From: Halomonas sp. A40-4
GTDB lineage: Bacteria; Pseudomonadota; Gammaproteobacteria; Pseudomonadales; Halomonadaceae
NCBI RefSeq assembly: GCF_015767635.1
Contig: NZ_CP065230.1
Coordinates: forward strand, 3,100,001-3,164,000
Length of the DNA stretch: 64,000 bases
Direction of reading: 5' to 3'
Position 1 is the first letter of the stretch; every line of letters begins with the position of its first letter. The notes beneath the pieces were generated by a model. The model saw only the letters and a list, made by a program, of their open reading frames with translations. It ran no database searches and was not told the origin of the DNA. Positions 1-9,344 of the stretch are shown here, in pieces. The translations under genes were made by a program, and so were the position numbers.

Positions 1-13
1 GCGAGGTAGGCCA

Positions 14-688
14 ATGAAGGCAATGATTCTGGCCGCCGGTCTCGGCAAGCGCATGCGTCCACTCACCGACCACTGCCCCAAACCCTTGCTGACCGTCGCC
101 GGTAAGCCGCTCATTGTGCACCACCTTGAACGGCTCAAACGCGTCGGCATTGACCAGGTGGTGATCAACGTCAGCTACCGCGGGGAGCAGATTATCGAGG
201 CGTTGGGCGACGGCCACGCCCATGGGGTCCAGATTCAGTGGAGCCGAGAAGCCACGCCGCTTGAGACCGGCGGCGGTATTCGTCAGGCATTGCCTCTACT
301 CGGCGAGAACCCGTTTTTACTCATCAATGGCGATGTCTGGTGCGATCACCTGCCCGATGCGAAGGCGCTAGCCAAGGAGGACCTGGCGCACCTGGTGCTG
401 GTGGATAACCCCGGGCATCACCCCGACGGGGATTTTGCCTTGCGTGACGGTCGGGTGCATGAAGGCCCTCCCCCGTTCCTCACCTTCGCGGGTATCAGCC
501 TGATCCGCCCGGCGCTGGTGGCGAATCACCCGGCAGGCGCCTTTGCTCTGGCGCCGCTGCTGAAAAACGCCATCGACAGCCAGCGCGTCAGCGGTGAACA
601 CACCTCTCAGCATTGGGTGGATGTGGGGACTCCCGAGCGATTAACCGCACTGGACACTCATCTGCAAGACCGACGAGGTGCGCAATGA
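14..688 (+). CDS. murU: N-acetylmuramate alpha-1-phosphate uridylyltransferase MurU
   Basis: This 224-residue sugar-1-phosphate nucleotidyltransferase likely makes UDP-MurNAc from MurNAc-1-phosphate in the cytosolic peptidoglycan recycling route found in pseudomonads and relatives. The N terminus has the family signature (AAGLGKRMRPLT at about residues 7-18, then PKPLL), and LINGDVWCD near residue 103 is the metal/nucleotide-binding aspartate region. The length is normal for MurU and shorter than full glucose-1-phosphate thymidylyltransferases. The 13 bases before it are too few to identify the upstream gene; its usual partner, the kinase amgK, would lie outside the window. It overlaps the next gene by 4 nt (ATGA), so translation is probably coupled. 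A generic mannose-1-phosphate guanylyltransferase-like enzyme is the alternative. Confidence 0.85.
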   Translation: MKAMILAAGLGKRMRPLTDHCPKPLLTVAGKPLIVHHLERLKRVGIDQVVINVSYRGEQIIEALGDGHAHGVQIQWSREATPLETGGGIRQALPLLGENPFLLINGDVWCDHLPDAKALAKEDLAHLVLVDNPGHHPDGDFALRDGRVHEGPPPFLTFAGISLIRPALVANHPAGAFALAPLLKNAIDSQRVSGEHTSQHWVDVGTPERLTALDTHLQDRRGAQ

Positions 689-1080
689 CCGCCAGATACC
701 TGGAAGCCGCAGTGACCACTACATCCCTGGTAGCGGTATACGGTACGCTTAAGAAAGGCTTGAATAACGCTCACTGGCTGTCGACAGCGACTCGGCTGGG
801 TGGCGATACCTGCACGGCGCTGACCCTCTACGATATAGGACCCTACCCCGGCGCAAAATGGCAGACATCGCGCGGCATTAGCCTTGAGATTTATCGCGTA
901 ACGGCCAGCCAGCTCGCCCGGCTCGACGAGCTGGAAGATCACCGCCACGGGGCGCCTGAACAGGGCGAGTATCAGCGCCAGCTGCTCACGACCCGTTTCG
1001 GCAAGGCCTGGGTATATATTTATAACCCTAGCGTGGATGGTTGCATAATGATTGCCGAAGGTGGCTGGCCGTCACAATGA
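685..1080 (+). CDS. AIG2-like gamma-glutamylcyclotransferase family protein
   Basis: A 131-residue protein of the AIG2/GGCT fold. The VAVYGTLKKG motif (about residues 12-21) is the diagnostic YGTLxxG loop that binds the gamma-glutamyl group, and LDELED (about 78-83) carries the acidic residue expected to act as catalytic base. Family members release 5-oxoproline from gamma-glutamyl-amines or dipeptides; the substrate here cannot be read from sequence. I chose the ATG at 685 because it overlaps the murU stop (ATGA) and puts the YGTL motif at the usual distance from the N terminus; an upstream in-frame start at 613 would lie inside murU. Confidence 0.75.
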   Translation: MTARYLEAAVTTTSLVAVYGTLKKGLNNAHWLSTATRLGGDTCTALTLYDIGPYPGAKWQTSRGISLEIYRVTASQLARLDELEDHRHGAPEQGEYQRQLLTTRFGKAWVYIYNPSVDGCIMIAEGGWPSQ

Positions 1081-1175
1081 GGCCTCAATAAGACAGTGCA
1101 GTGCGAACCAGGTAAGAGATGTTATGCTGCGCGACTTACTTTTTGTCAGCCAGCCGCCTGAATAAGGAGAGCAAC

Positions 1176-1595
1176 GTGAAAGCACGCGTAAAATGGACAG
1201 ATGGCCGCCAGTTCGTCGCTGAATCGGGCAGCGGCCACAGCGTGGTGATTGACGGCCCGCCCGACCATGGCGGCCGCAATACCGGCCCGAGGCCCATGGA
1301 AATGCTGCTAATGGGCATGGGCAGTTGCACGGCGTTTGATATTCTGAATATTCTCGACAAGGCCCGCGCCGACGTCACCGACTGCGTGGCGGAGCTTGAC
1401 GCTGAGCGGGCCGATAGCGTGCCTTCGGTGTTCACGCGCATTCATGTGCACTTCGTGGTCACCGGCCGCGCGCTGAAAGAAAAACAGGTCCAGCGTGCCG
1501 TCGAGCTGTCTGCAGAGAAATACTGCAGTGCATCGATCATGCTGACCAACGGCGGCGTCGAGATCACCCATTCCTACGAGATCGTCGACGCCTGA
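1176..1595 (+). CDS. OsmC/Ohr family protein
   Basis: A 139-residue OsmC-fold protein. Family members are thiol-dependent peroxidases or are induced by osmotic or oxidative stress. The central MGMGSCTAFDIL segment contains the first conserved cysteine, and EKYCSASIML contains the second, so the redox pair is intact. The sequence resembles the YhfA-like branch (RPMEMLLMGMGSC) more than Ohr. The start is taken as GTG at 1176, preceded by AAGGAG; an upstream in-frame start at 1119 has no ribosome site and would add a non-family extension. A short GC-rich hairpin (arms 1676-1681 and 1689-1694) lies about 80 nt downstream. Confidence 0.8.
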   Translation: MKARVKWTDGRQFVAESGSGHSVVIDGPPDHGGRNTGPRPMEMLLMGMGSCTAFDILNILDKARADVTDCVAELDAERADSVPSVFTRIHVHFVVTGRALKEKQVQRAVELSAEKYCSASIMLTNGGVEITHSYEIVDA

Positions 1596-1817
1596 GCGCC
1601 TTTGCATTGAAAAGCGTTCAAGCTTCGGTAAGCAGGCCAAAAAACTTGCCCTGCTGGATGCATCCCGCGCCTGGGGCGGGCATAATACGCCCGCTTGTTG
1701 AGCGCCTGGGATTATCAGGTGTTGAATTGAGTGCTCATCATCATGCGTCGCTAACGCATGACCGGTTCCGGCGTTGGCTCGTCGGGGTGTTTTCATCTGC
1801 CAAAGGGAGGCTCGGAC

Positions 1818-2612
1818 GTGTCAGACAATCTCCGACTCCACGGGTTTAACAACCTGACCAGCTCGCTAAGCTTCAACATTTACGACATCTGTTACGCCAA
1901 GACAGAAGAGCAGCGTGCGGCTTATATCGATTACATCGATGAGCTCTACAATGCCGAACGGCTGACACAGATTCTTAAAGACGTGACCAACATCATTGGC
2001 GCCCATGTGCTGAACATTTCACGCCAGGATTATGAGCCCCACGGCGCCAGCGTGACGATTCTGATTGCTGAACATGAGCTGGATGAGACGGATCCCGAGC
2101 AAACAGAACCCGGGCCGGGGCCGCTCCCCGAAACCGTGGTCGCTCACCTGGATAAAAGCCATGTCACGGTGCACAGCTACCCTGAGTCCCACCCGGATAA
2201 CGGCATCAGCACTTTCCGCCTGGATATCGATGTCTCGACCTGTGGCCATATCAGTCCCCTCAAGGCACTGAACTATCTGATCCACAGCTTTGACTCCGAT
2301 ATCGTGACGATGGATTACCGTGTTCGCGGCTTTACCCGTGACGTAGATGGCAAAAAGCTGTTTATCGACCACGACATCACCTCGATCCAGGATTACCTGG
2401 CCGAAGACACCAAGCACGCCTATCAAATGATCGACGTGAACGTGTATCAGGAAAACATGTTCCACACCAAGATGCTGCTCAAGGACTTCGAACTGGATAA
2501 CTACCTGTTCGGCACCTCGAGCCGGGATATCACCTTTGAAGAAGCGCGCGATATAGAAGACCGTCTGCGCAAGGAAATGCTCGAGATCTTCTACTCGCGC
2601 AACCTCGACTGA
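1818..2612 (+). CDS. speD: S-adenosylmethionine decarboxylase proenzyme
   Basis: AdoMet decarboxylase of the enterobacterial class makes the aminopropyl donor for spermidine synthesis. The translation from GTG 1818 is 264 residues, the length I recall for E. coli SpeD. The [11 protein letters not shown] segment matches the self-cleavage site, where the serine after lysine becomes the pyruvoyl cofactor. [14 protein letters not shown] and the C-terminal ENMFHTKM region are also typical. GGGAGG lies upstream of the chosen GTG; a longer frame from 1758 is not supported by family length. No speE is adjacent. The 222-bp gap before it contains only a weak hairpin. Confidence 0.93.
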   Translation: MSDNLRLHGFNNLTSSLSFNIYDICYAKTEEQRAAYIDYIDELYNAERLTQILKDVTNIIGAHVLNISRQDYEPHGASVTILIAEHELDETDPEQTEPGPGPLPETVVAHLDKSHVTVHSYPESHPDNGISTFRLDIDVSTCGHISPLKALNYLIHSFDSDIVTMDYRVRGFTRDVDGKKLFIDHDITSIQDYLAEDTKHAYQMIDVNVYQENMFHTKMLLKDFELDNYLFGTSSRDITFEEARDIEDRLRKEMLEIFYSRNLD

Positions 2613-2622
2613 GGGCGCTCTG

Positions 2623-3549
2623 CTAGTAAAGTCCCGGCTCACCCTCAGGCCGGGTCTTGAAGCGCCGATGCAACCAGAGATACTGCTCGGGGTGCTGCCG
2701 AATCGCCTGCTCGATAAACGCATTGACACGCGTGGCATCGACCACTTCATCGTTGCTGGGATATCCCTCGAGCGCGGGTAGCCACTCGTAGGTGTAGGTA
2801 CGGTCATCCGGGTTGCGGTAGAAAATCAACGGCACGACTTGCGCCCCGGTCATCCGCGCAATTTTGGCGGTTAACCGCACCGTCGCAGCCTGCTGACCAA
2901 AAAACGGGGCAAATACGCTGGCATCACGACCAAAGTCCTGGTCGGGTGAATACCATACCGAATGCCCGGCTTTCAGCCGCCGTATGACGCTGCGCAGGTC
3001 ATGACGATGAATCATCTGATCGAACACCCTCAGGCGAGCGCGGGTCATGAAGCGGTCGAAAAGCGGGTTATTATGCGGGCGGTAGACCGCGTCCGAATGA
3101 AAAAACAGCGAATGCAGCGCGCCCCCCAAGTCCAGCGGCGAAAAATGCACGCCAATAATCAGAACGCCCTTACCCTGCGCCTGGGCCCTGGCAAGATTTT
3201 CTTCGCCGACGCACGCGACTCGATGTCGAAAATCCTCGGGGCTGCGGCACCACGCAACGGCGGTTTCCATCAGCCCGATGCCATTGGCGATAAAGGTTTG
3301 CTTTACCAATCTACGCTGTTCGTCAGGGCTTTTTTCGGGAAAACATAGCGCTATGTTGACATCGGTAATATGACGACGGCGCTTGGCAAACCGCCAGGCC
3401 AAGCGCCCGATACCCGAACCGAGGGCAATGTTCAGCCGCCAGGGTAGCCATGCCGCAATGTGCATGCCAGCAATGGCCATCCAGGTGAACCAAAAGCGCG
3501 GGTGCGCGAAAGAACGGGGATAGGTTGATCGTGACATGCGCCTCGCCAT
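2623..3549 (-). CDS. lpxL: Lipid A biosynthesis lauroyl acyltransferase (LpxL/HtrB type)
   Basis: A 308-residue inner-membrane acyltransferase of the LpxL/LpxM family, which transfers a secondary acyl chain from acyl-ACP to Kdo2-lipid IVA. The HX4D catalytic motif is visible as HFSPLD near residues 139-144, and SPDQDFG near 201 is the second conserved block. One N-terminal hydrophobic stretch follows the basic start. The gene begins directly after the alr stop codon on the same strand, so the two are probably co-transcribed. An internal ATG four codons in is an alternative start. LpxL versus LpxM/LpxP specificity cannot be decided here. Confidence 0.85.
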   Translation of the reverse strand: MARRMSRSTYPRSFAHPRFWFTWMAIAGMHIAAWLPWRLNIALGSGIGRLAWRFAKRRRHITDVNIALCFPEKSPDEQRRLVKQTFIANGIGLMETAVAWCRSPEDFRHRVACVGEENLARAQAQGKGVLIIGVHFSPLDLGGALHSLFFHSDAVYRPHNNPLFDRFMTRARLRVFDQMIHRHDLRSVIRRLKAGHSVWYSPDQDFGRDASVFAPFFGQQAATVRLTAKIARMTGAQVVPLIFYRNPDDRTYTYEWLPALEGYPSNDEVVDATRVNAFIEQAIRQHPEQYLWLHRRFKTRPEGEPGLY

Positions 3550-4650
3550 TTAACCAAAAGCGCCATGATAACGGCGCGGTACACGGGGCAACACCCCAGT
3601 CAGCAGGGTATAGCTGATGGTATCGCAGTGACGGGCGACGTCATCGATCGACAGCACTGCGCCATTGCTTGCGCGCCCCCACAGTACCACTTCACTGCCA
3701 ATGACGGCATCCGCCACCCCGCTGACATCCACCGTGAACATATCCATCGAGACCTTGCCGACCAGCGGACAATGCTGGCCATTGACCAGCACCGGTGTGC
3801 CATCCTGGGCGTGGCGGTCATAGCCATCGCCATAGCCTCCGGCGACTACCGCGATGCGGGAGCGTCGCGGTGCCCGCCAGCGCCCGCCGTAGCCCACCGG
3901 CTCACCCGCCTCAACGTCACGCAGGGCAATGATTTCAGAGCGCAGCGTCATTACCGGACGCAACGAGTCCGTGGCAGGCGTAGCGGTTTCCAACGGATTG
4001 CTGCCATACAGCATAATACCGGGGCGATTCCAGGCCCCGTGGGACACCGGCCAGGCAAGGGTCGCGGGGGAGTTCGCCAGACACAGCGGCGCATCGAGTG
4101 TCGTGGCAAGCGCTTGCAACCGCGTCATCTGCTGTTGAAAATAGCGACTGTCAGCGGCATCCGCCGTGGCAAAGTGGCTCATCAAGTGCAGCGACGATGC
4201 CTGCGGCGCCTCGCTCAGCTGCGCCCAGACATTGCTGACGTCCTCCGGGGCAAACCCCAGCCGGTGCATGCCGGAGTCTACCTTGACCCAGACAGGAATC
4301 GGCTCACGCGGCGAAAAGGCTAGCAGCGCCTCAACCTGCCATGCACTGTGCACCGCCATCCATAGCCGGTGTTCATCCACCCACGCCAACTCGTCGGTGC
4401 TGAAGATACCTTCCAGCAGGATAATGGGTGTGGTGATCCCGCCTTCCCGCAGTGTCACTGCTTCTTCCAGGCACGCCACGGCGAACGCGGAAGCATCCGC
4501 GGCCAGGGCACGCGCGCACTCAAGCGCGCCGTGGCCATAGGCGTTTGCCTTGATGACGGCGACCGATCGGCTATGTGGCGCGCACTGACACGCCAGCTGA
4601 TAGTTATGACGCAACGCGTCTAGATCAATATGGGCCACCAGCGGGCGCAT
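3550..4650 (-). CDS. alr: Alanine racemase
   Basis: A 366-residue PLP-dependent alanine racemase that supplies D-alanine for peptidoglycan. The N-terminal barrel starts AHIDLDALRHNY and carries the PLP lysine in VIKANAYGHG (about residues 33-42). The C-terminal domain has the catalytic tyrosine region (EPVGYGGRW) and KVSMDMF. Length fits single-domain bacterial Alr. It is followed without a gap by lpxL on the same strand. DadX is a possible name, but no dadA is next to it, so alr is preferred. Confidence 0.92.
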   Translation of the reverse strand: MRPLVAHIDLDALRHNYQLACQCAPHSRSVAVIKANAYGHGALECARALAADASAFAVACLEEAVTLREGGITTPIILLEGIFSTDELAWVDEHRLWMAVHSAWQVEALLAFSPREPIPVWVKVDSGMHRLGFAPEDVSNVWAQLSEAPQASSLHLMSHFATADAADSRYFQQQMTRLQALATTLDAPLCLANSPATLAWPVSHGAWNRPGIMLYGSNPLETATPATDSLRPVMTLRSEIIALRDVEAGEPVGYGGRWRAPRRSRIAVVAGGYGDGYDRHAQDGTPVLVNGQHCPLVGKVSMDMFTVDVSGVADAVIGSEVVLWGRASNGAVLSIDDVARHCDTISYTLLTGVLPRVPRRYHGAFG

Positions 4651-4706
4651 TGGGCTTTCTCGCTTGTTGCTTCTAATCAGGGTTCATCATTATGACTAAA
4701 TAAAGT

Positions 4707-4727
4707 CACCGGGCACATGGCCCGGTG
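4707..4727 (-). terminator. Candidate terminator of rpoS
   Basis: The arms CACCGGGC (4707-4714) and GCCCGGTG (4720-4727) pair perfectly over 8 bp with a 5-nt loop. On the minus strand it lies 33 nt past the rpoS stop and is followed by a T-rich stretch (ACTTTATTTAG), not a pure T run. Confidence 0.55.
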
Positions 4728-4760
4728 TTGGGAAAATTAACGGGAGTTGAAGGAAGGCCG

Positions 4761-5729
4761 TTAACTTTCAAAAATCGACGACAGCGACAGCCCCTGTTTC
4801 TCCAGCGACCGACGTAATTTCTTGAGCGCCTCTACCTGAATCTGACGTACCCTTTCTCGGGTCAAGCCGATCTCGGCACCCACTTCCTCGAGAGTGGCCG
4901 CTTCATGGCCGCGCAAACCAAAACGCCGCACCACCACCTCGCGCTGTTTCTCATTGAGCTCGTCGAGCCAGTGGTCAACATGCTCCTTGACATCACCATC
5001 TACCAGGGAAGCCTCGGGGCCATGGTCTTCCTCATCAGAGAGCGTGTCGATGAGGGGTTTGTCGCTTTCGCCGCCCATGGGGTAATCAACCGACGAGACC
5101 CTTTCGTTAAGCCCCAGCATCTTTTTCACCGTGCCTACCGGCTTGTCGAGATGCTCGGCGATTTCTTCCGCCGTGGCTTCGTGGTCGAGCTTTTGCGTCA
5201 ACTCACGGGCTGCCCGCAAGTAGATGTTAAGCTCCTTGACCACATGGATCGGCAAGCGAATGGTACGTGTCTGGTTCATCAGCGCCCGTTCGATGGTTTG
5301 CCGGATCCACCAGGTAGCGTAGGTCGAAAAGCGGAAGCCACGTTCGGGGTCGAATTTTTCGACGGCTCGAATCAGCCCCAGATTACCTTCCTCAATCAGG
5401 TCCAGCAGGGTCAAGCCACGATTAAGATAGCGACGGGCAATCTTCACCACCAGGCGAAGGTTCGACTCAATCATCCGCGAACGCCCCAGCGGATCGCCCT
5501 TGCGGGCCAGTCGCCCGTAATAGACTTCCTCTTCAGGCGTCAGCAGTGGCGAAAAGCCAATTTCATTGAGGTAAATTTGTGTGGCATCAAGACTTTGATG
5601 CTGACGGTCCTCGCGCCCTAACGCTTTTTCGAAGGCCTCCTCGGCGGCAACGACATCCTCACCGTCGTCAAGTGCTTCTTCCACAGCGTTCAGGTCTACT
5701 TCCTGTAGATCTTTTTCCAGCATACTCAT
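4761..5729 (-). CDS. rpoS: RNA polymerase sigma factor RpoS
   Basis: The stationary-phase and general stress sigma factor, 322 residues. Region 1.2 ([21 protein letters not shown]), region 2 ([17 protein letters not shown], then [13 protein letters not shown]), region 3 and the region 4 helix-turn-helix ([19 protein letters not shown]) are complete and in order. It lies downstream of nlpD on the same strand, the arrangement in which the main rpoS promoter of enterobacteria sits inside nlpD. Here the 147-bp nlpD-rpoS gap and the nlpD body are the places to expect its promoter. The start at 5729 has a modest GGGGG site; a second ATG two codons later is possible. Confidence 0.97.
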   Translation of the reverse strand: MSMLEKDLQEVDLNAVEEALDDGEDVVAAEEAFEKALGREDRQHQSLDATQIYLNEIGFSPLLTPEEEVYYGRLARKGDPLGRSRMIESNLRLVVKIARRYLNRGLTLLDLIEEGNLGLIRAVEKFDPERGFRFSTYATWWIRQTIERALMNQTRTIRLPIHVVKELNIYLRAARELTQKLDHEATAEEIAEHLDKPVGTVKKMLGLNERVSSVDYPMGGESDKPLIDTLSDEEDHGPEASLVDGDVKEHVDHWLDELNEKQREVVVRRFGLRGHEAATLEEVGAEIGLTRERVRQIQVEALKKLRRSLEKQGLSLSSIFES

Positions 5730-5876
5730 GCGTCTTACCCCCGTTATATCGCCTATCCGCCCTTAAAAAACCAAATGGGTCGCTTGGGCTTCCCATCGTT
5801 ATTGTTATACAAAGCGTTCACGCCGTTACCTGTCGAATGAGTCGTGGCAACGCACGTTGCAAATGGCTGATACCGG

Positions 5877-6914
5877 TTAGCGTGACGGTAGAAACTCCAG
5901 GGGATCTTGTGGTTGCCCTTCGCGGCGTACCTCGAAATGCAGTCTCACGTCTTCCGCGTCACTATCGCCCATAGTGGCAATGACCTCACCGGCTTCCACA
6001 ACGTCGTTCTCGCTGACATTAAGGCTGTCGTTATGCGCATAAGCGCTGAGAAATTCATCGTTGTGTTTGAGCAGGATGAGATTACCGTAACCGCGCACAC
6101 CGCTGCCTGCATATACCACAATGCCAGAACCGGCGGCTCTTACAGGTTGCCCCTTTTCACCAGCGATATCAATACCGGCGGTGATGCTATCGCCCTGGCC
6201 AAACTCGCCCACCACATTGCCATCGCTCGGCCACTGCCAATCAATGGTTTCGGCTGGTGTATAAGTGCGGTCGTCGCGGTCAGGTGTCGAATCCTCAGGA
6301 GCGGCCGTCGCCTGCTCTGGGGCCGTTTCGGCTTCAGGTTCCGGCGCTGTTTGCGCTTCAGCCTGCTCGGGCTGAGTTTGCTCAGCCCGAGGTTGATCGG
6401 GGGCTGAATCAGAAGCCGCCTGAGTCTCAGATGCCTCAGCCGTAGTGACATTTTCCTCGGCGTCATCAGCATCACGCTCAGCCGTCAACCGCTGATTGCG
6501 CTCAATGGCTGACTCATCGGGCAGCAACCAGTCCATTTGCTGATCATCACTCGAAGCGGGGGTAGACGCCTCGGGCGAAAGACCTCTTGCCACCGCACCA
6601 CTGGCGCTTTCATTCGCTCCCGCTGAGGCGTTCGCCGACGTTGAAGACGTGCCCTCACGCAGGGCAATGATCTGCCCAGGCTGGATACGGTAAGGGGGCT
6701 CGATGTTATTGAGTTCAGCCACTTCGCGATAATCGAGATTATGCTGCCAGGCGATGCCGTAAAGGGTATCGCCTTCCTTGACCCGATACTCGGGGGAGCG
6801 CTCGACCGCGTCGCGGGCATCGCTTATATCACGCACCTGCGGGCCGCCGCTCTGCTGGTTGGCACAGCCGGCAACGGCTAACGCCAGTGCGGACATCATT
6901 ACTATCTTACGCAT
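5877..6914 (-). CDS. nlpD: Lipoprotein NlpD, LysM and degenerate M23 domains
   Basis: An outer-membrane lipoprotein that in known cases activates the amidase AmiC during cell separation. The 345-residue protein has a lipoprotein signal (AVAGC lipobox near residue 17), a LysM domain (about 41-85, YRVKEGDTLYGIAW), a long linker rich in Glu, Ala, Pro and Gln (about 90-230), and a C-terminal M23 domain. The zinc ligands look lost: the usual HxGID reads TAGID and the final HLHFEV reads RLHFEV. This fits a non-enzymatic activator. The start at 6914 is set by AAGGAG 10 nt upstream and by the lipobox; a frame open from 7016 would bury the signal peptide. Confidence 0.92.
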   Translation of the reverse strand: MRKIVMMSALALAVAGCANQQSGGPQVRDISDARDAVERSPEYRVKEGDTLYGIAWQHNLDYREVAELNNIEPPYRIQPGQIIALREGTSSTSANASAGANESASGAVARGLSPEASTPASSDDQQMDWLLPDESAIERNQRLTAERDADDAEENVTTAEASETQAASDSAPDQPRAEQTQPEQAEAQTAPEPEAETAPEQATAAPEDSTPDRDDRTYTPAETIDWQWPSDGNVVGEFGQGDSITAGIDIAGEKGQPVRAAGSGIVVYAGSGVRGYGNLILLKHNDEFLSAYAHNDSLNVSENDVVEAGEVIATMGDSDAEDVRLHFEVRREGQPQDPLEFLPSR

Positions 6915-6921
6915 GCAAAGC

Positions 6922-7893
6922 CTACTCCTTTTCAGCAGCGGAGGCGGTTTGGGGAGACGTTGGCGGCGTGCGACCAAGGGCACGCCGATGCAACAGTACA
7001 ACGACCAGTGCGCCAAACGTCATCAACGCTATTACACCAATGAGTTGCGCGGATTCGCCCGTTAGCTGTGCATAATCACCGGGCATTAAATATCGATAAT
7101 CCAACGGAATCATTTCACCATCACTACCCAGTTGGTATCGCACCAGTTCTCGCCACGGCCAGAGCACGGGCAGTGAACCCATAATGAAACCTAACAATAA
7201 TTGAAGCGTTGAGCCACGATGGCGGCGCAGCAACCAGGAGAGCACCCGTGAGAAAAGCGCCAGACCAATGAGGCAGCCGCCCCCAAACAGCAGGATGGTC
7301 ACCCAATCAAAGCCGCGCACAGCTTCCATCACCGTACCGTAAAGCCCCATGGTGAGCAGTAAAAAACTTCCTGATACGCCGGGCAACAACATGGCACTGA
7401 TGGCAATACTCCCCGCCACTATCAATATCAGTGACTCATTACCCAATGTTGACACCAGGGGCATCAATCCGGGTAGCCATTGAGCCAGCAGCAGGCCAAC
7501 CCCTAGCGGGAACAGGTAGCGCAACTTGAAACGCGTTCCTGAATCACTCACAACAAAGGCCGAAGCAGCCACCAAACCAAAGAAAAAACCATCCAGCAAC
7601 AGTGGATGTGCTTCCATCAACCACAGCGCCAGGTGCGCCACACTGAAAACGCTGATGACAATACCGACGAGCAGCGGCACCAGGAACGCCAGGTTAAGGT
7701 GCTGACTCAGCCCTCCCAGCCCGCCACGACGCCATGCACCAATGGCGCTTGGGCCGAACTGTTTGATGGTTAAGATCAATTCTTCATAAATGCCGCTGAT
7801 AAACGCAATGGTCCCACCCGAAACCCCCGGCACTGCATCGGCAGCGCCCATCCCGGCTCCGGTTAATAACAATCGTACGGGTTGACGCTTCAA
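6922..7893 (-). CDS. DUF368 membrane protein, putative polyprenyl-phosphate transporter
   Basis: A 323-residue multi-span membrane protein beginning with the DUF368 signature (GAGMGAADAVPGVSGGTIAFI, about residues 12-32) and repeating a related LLPGVSGSFLL motif in the middle, consistent with an inverted repeat. DUF368 proteins (PopT) have been described as recycling undecaprenyl phosphate across the membrane; that role is carried over from the family. It sits between pcm and nlpD on the same strand, its start overlaps the pcm stop by 4 nt, and its last codons contain the nlpD ribosome site, so it is part of the operon. Confidence 0.85.
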   Translation of the reverse strand: MKRQPVRLLLTGAGMGAADAVPGVSGGTIAFISGIYEELILTIKQFGPSAIGAWRRGGLGGLSQHLNLAFLVPLLVGIVISVFSVAHLALWLMEAHPLLLDGFFFGLVAASAFVVSDSGTRFKLRYLFPLGVGLLLAQWLPGLMPLVSTLGNESLILIVAGSIAISAMLLPGVSGSFLLLTMGLYGTVMEAVRGFDWVTILLFGGGCLIGLALFSRVLSWLLRRHRGSTLQLLLGFIMGSLPVLWPWRELVRYQLGSDGEMIPLDYRYLMPGDYAQLTGESAQLIGVIALMTFGALVVVLLHRRALGRTPPTSPQTASAAEKE

Positions 7894-8567
7894 TCGACCA
7901 CTCCTTGCAATAATGGAACAAAACGAACCGGTTCCAGGCGGCGTTTTTCAAACGCATTACCGACGCGTTTGATCTGGGTAAGCCACTGGCTGCCGTCTGA
8001 TGCCTCTAGAGGGGCAATCAAGACGCCATCAGGGCTTAACTGCTCAAGCAGTGGTTCTGGTAGCGTTTGGGCGCAAGCGGTCAACAGAATGACGTCAAAT
8101 GGCGCGGCGGCGGGCCAGCCTTCACCTCCGTCAGCAACGGCCAGCGACGCCCGGGCACCCAGGCGGCTAAGCCGGAAGGCGGCGCGCCGGTGCAGAGCCT
8201 CGATACGCTCAAGGGAAAACAGCTTATCGACCAATCGGGCCAGAATAAGTGTTTGATAGCCAGAACCAGTGCCCAGTTCCAGAACGCGCTTGGGTTCAGC
8301 ACGCAGCACCAGCTCGGTCATGCGCGCAACGATAAGCGGTTGAGACAACGTCTGGCCAAACCCGATGGGTAACGAGGTATCTTCGTAGGCGCGGTGGGCC
8401 AGCGCTTCATCCACAAAAAGATGGCGCGGCTCGCTGGCCATGACTTCAAGCACCCGTGCGTCACCAATTCCTTGGCGAATCAGGCGTTGGACCATGCGGT
8501 CACGGGTACGCTGCGAGGTCATTCCGGTACCGCGCAGCTCTTCCGGTGACAGTTTAGGCGAATGCAT
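7890..8567 (-). CDS. pcm: Protein-L-isoaspartate O-methyltransferase
   Basis: A 225-residue class I SAM methyltransferase that marks isoaspartyl residues for repair. The [11 protein letters not shown] motif (about residues 67-77) is specific for the Pcm family, and [12 protein letters not shown] (about 95-106) is the SAM-binding glycine loop. It overlaps surE by 14 nt upstream, the usual surE-pcm coupling, and overlaps the DUF368 gene downstream by 4 nt. Confidence 0.94.
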   Translation of the reverse strand: MHSPKLSPEELRGTGMTSQRTRDRMVQRLIRQGIGDARVLEVMASEPRHLFVDEALAHRAYEDTSLPIGFGQTLSQPLIVARMTELVLRAEPKRVLELGTGSGYQTLILARLVDKLFSLERIEALHRRAAFRLSRLGARASLAVADGGEGWPAAAPFDVILLTACAQTLPEPLLEQLSPDGVLIAPLEASDGSQWLTQIKRVGNAFEKRRLEPVRFVPLLQGVVD

Positions 8568-9300
8568 CCAGCCAGTCTCGAACGTCGTTGAGCGCCTGAT
8601 GGCGCGTTAAATCCGTTTGCAAGGGGGTAATCGATACAAAGCCCGCCTCGACGGCGGCAAAATCAGTGTCGTCACCATCGTCGGCATTGGCAGCCACCGG
8701 GGCAATCCAGTAACGGGTGCGCCCACGCGGGTCTTTAACGGCCAGCGGCTGCTCCGCGGGGCCGCGATAGCCAAGTCGCGTCACTTTAACCCCCTTGACG
8801 TCCCCCCAGGGCACATCGGGCACGTTAACGTTCAGCAGTGTGCGCGGCGGCAGCGACAGCTGGTCCACGGCCCCCACCAGGCTCGCCGCCAGGTGGCCGG
8901 CCGTAGCAAAGTGGCGATGGCCGCAGAGCGACATGGCAATCGCCGACATGCCCAGATTACGTCCTTCCATGGCAGCGGCAACCGTACCCGAATACAGCAC
9001 GTCGTCCCCCAGGTTGGCGCCATGGTTAATGCCGGAAATCACCAGGTCGGGTTTTTCATCCCACACGCCGTTGACCCCCAGGTAGACACAGTCCGCCGGC
9101 GTGCCGTCGACACTGTAGAACCCGCTGTCCAGTGCGGTCATCGCCAGCGGTCGCGAGAGCGTCAGCGAGTTGCTCGCCCCGCTGCGGTCACGGTCCGGGG
9201 CAACGACACGCAGATTGGCGTGCTTGGTCAATGCATCGTAAAGCGCCTTGAGCCCCGGCGCATGAACTCCATCGTCGTTGGATAGCAGCAAACGCCGCAT
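8554..9300 (-). CDS. surE: 5'-/3'-nucleotidase SurE
   Basis: A 248-residue metal-dependent nucleotidase for nucleoside monophosphates. The N terminus [13 protein letters not shown] (about residues 4-16) holds the paired aspartates that bind metal, and [19 protein letters not shown] is the second family block. The start at 9300 follows AAGGAG; upstream in-frame codons to 9516 overlap truD and lack family similarity. It belongs to the truD-surE-pcm run. Confidence 0.95.
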   Translation of the reverse strand: MRRLLLSNDDGVHAPGLKALYDALTKHANLRVVAPDRDRSGASNSLTLSRPLAMTALDSGFYSVDGTPADCVYLGVNGVWDEKPDLVISGINHGANLGDDVLYSGTVAAAMEGRNLGMSAIAMSLCGHRHFATAGHLAASLVGAVDQLSLPPRTLLNVNVPDVPWGDVKGVKVTRLGYRGPAEQPLAVKDPRGRTRYWIAPVAANADDGDDTDFAAVEAGFVSITPLQTDLTRHQALNDVRDWLDAFA

Positions 9301-9344
9301 GGAAAACTCCTTAATTGGTTGCCCGAGTCCCGGCACACGCCCCT

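Noticed and set aside
1308-1796. 162-codon minus-strand open frame
   Set aside because: It lies antisense to the OsmC-like gene, has no family motif and follows from the GC-rich codon bias.
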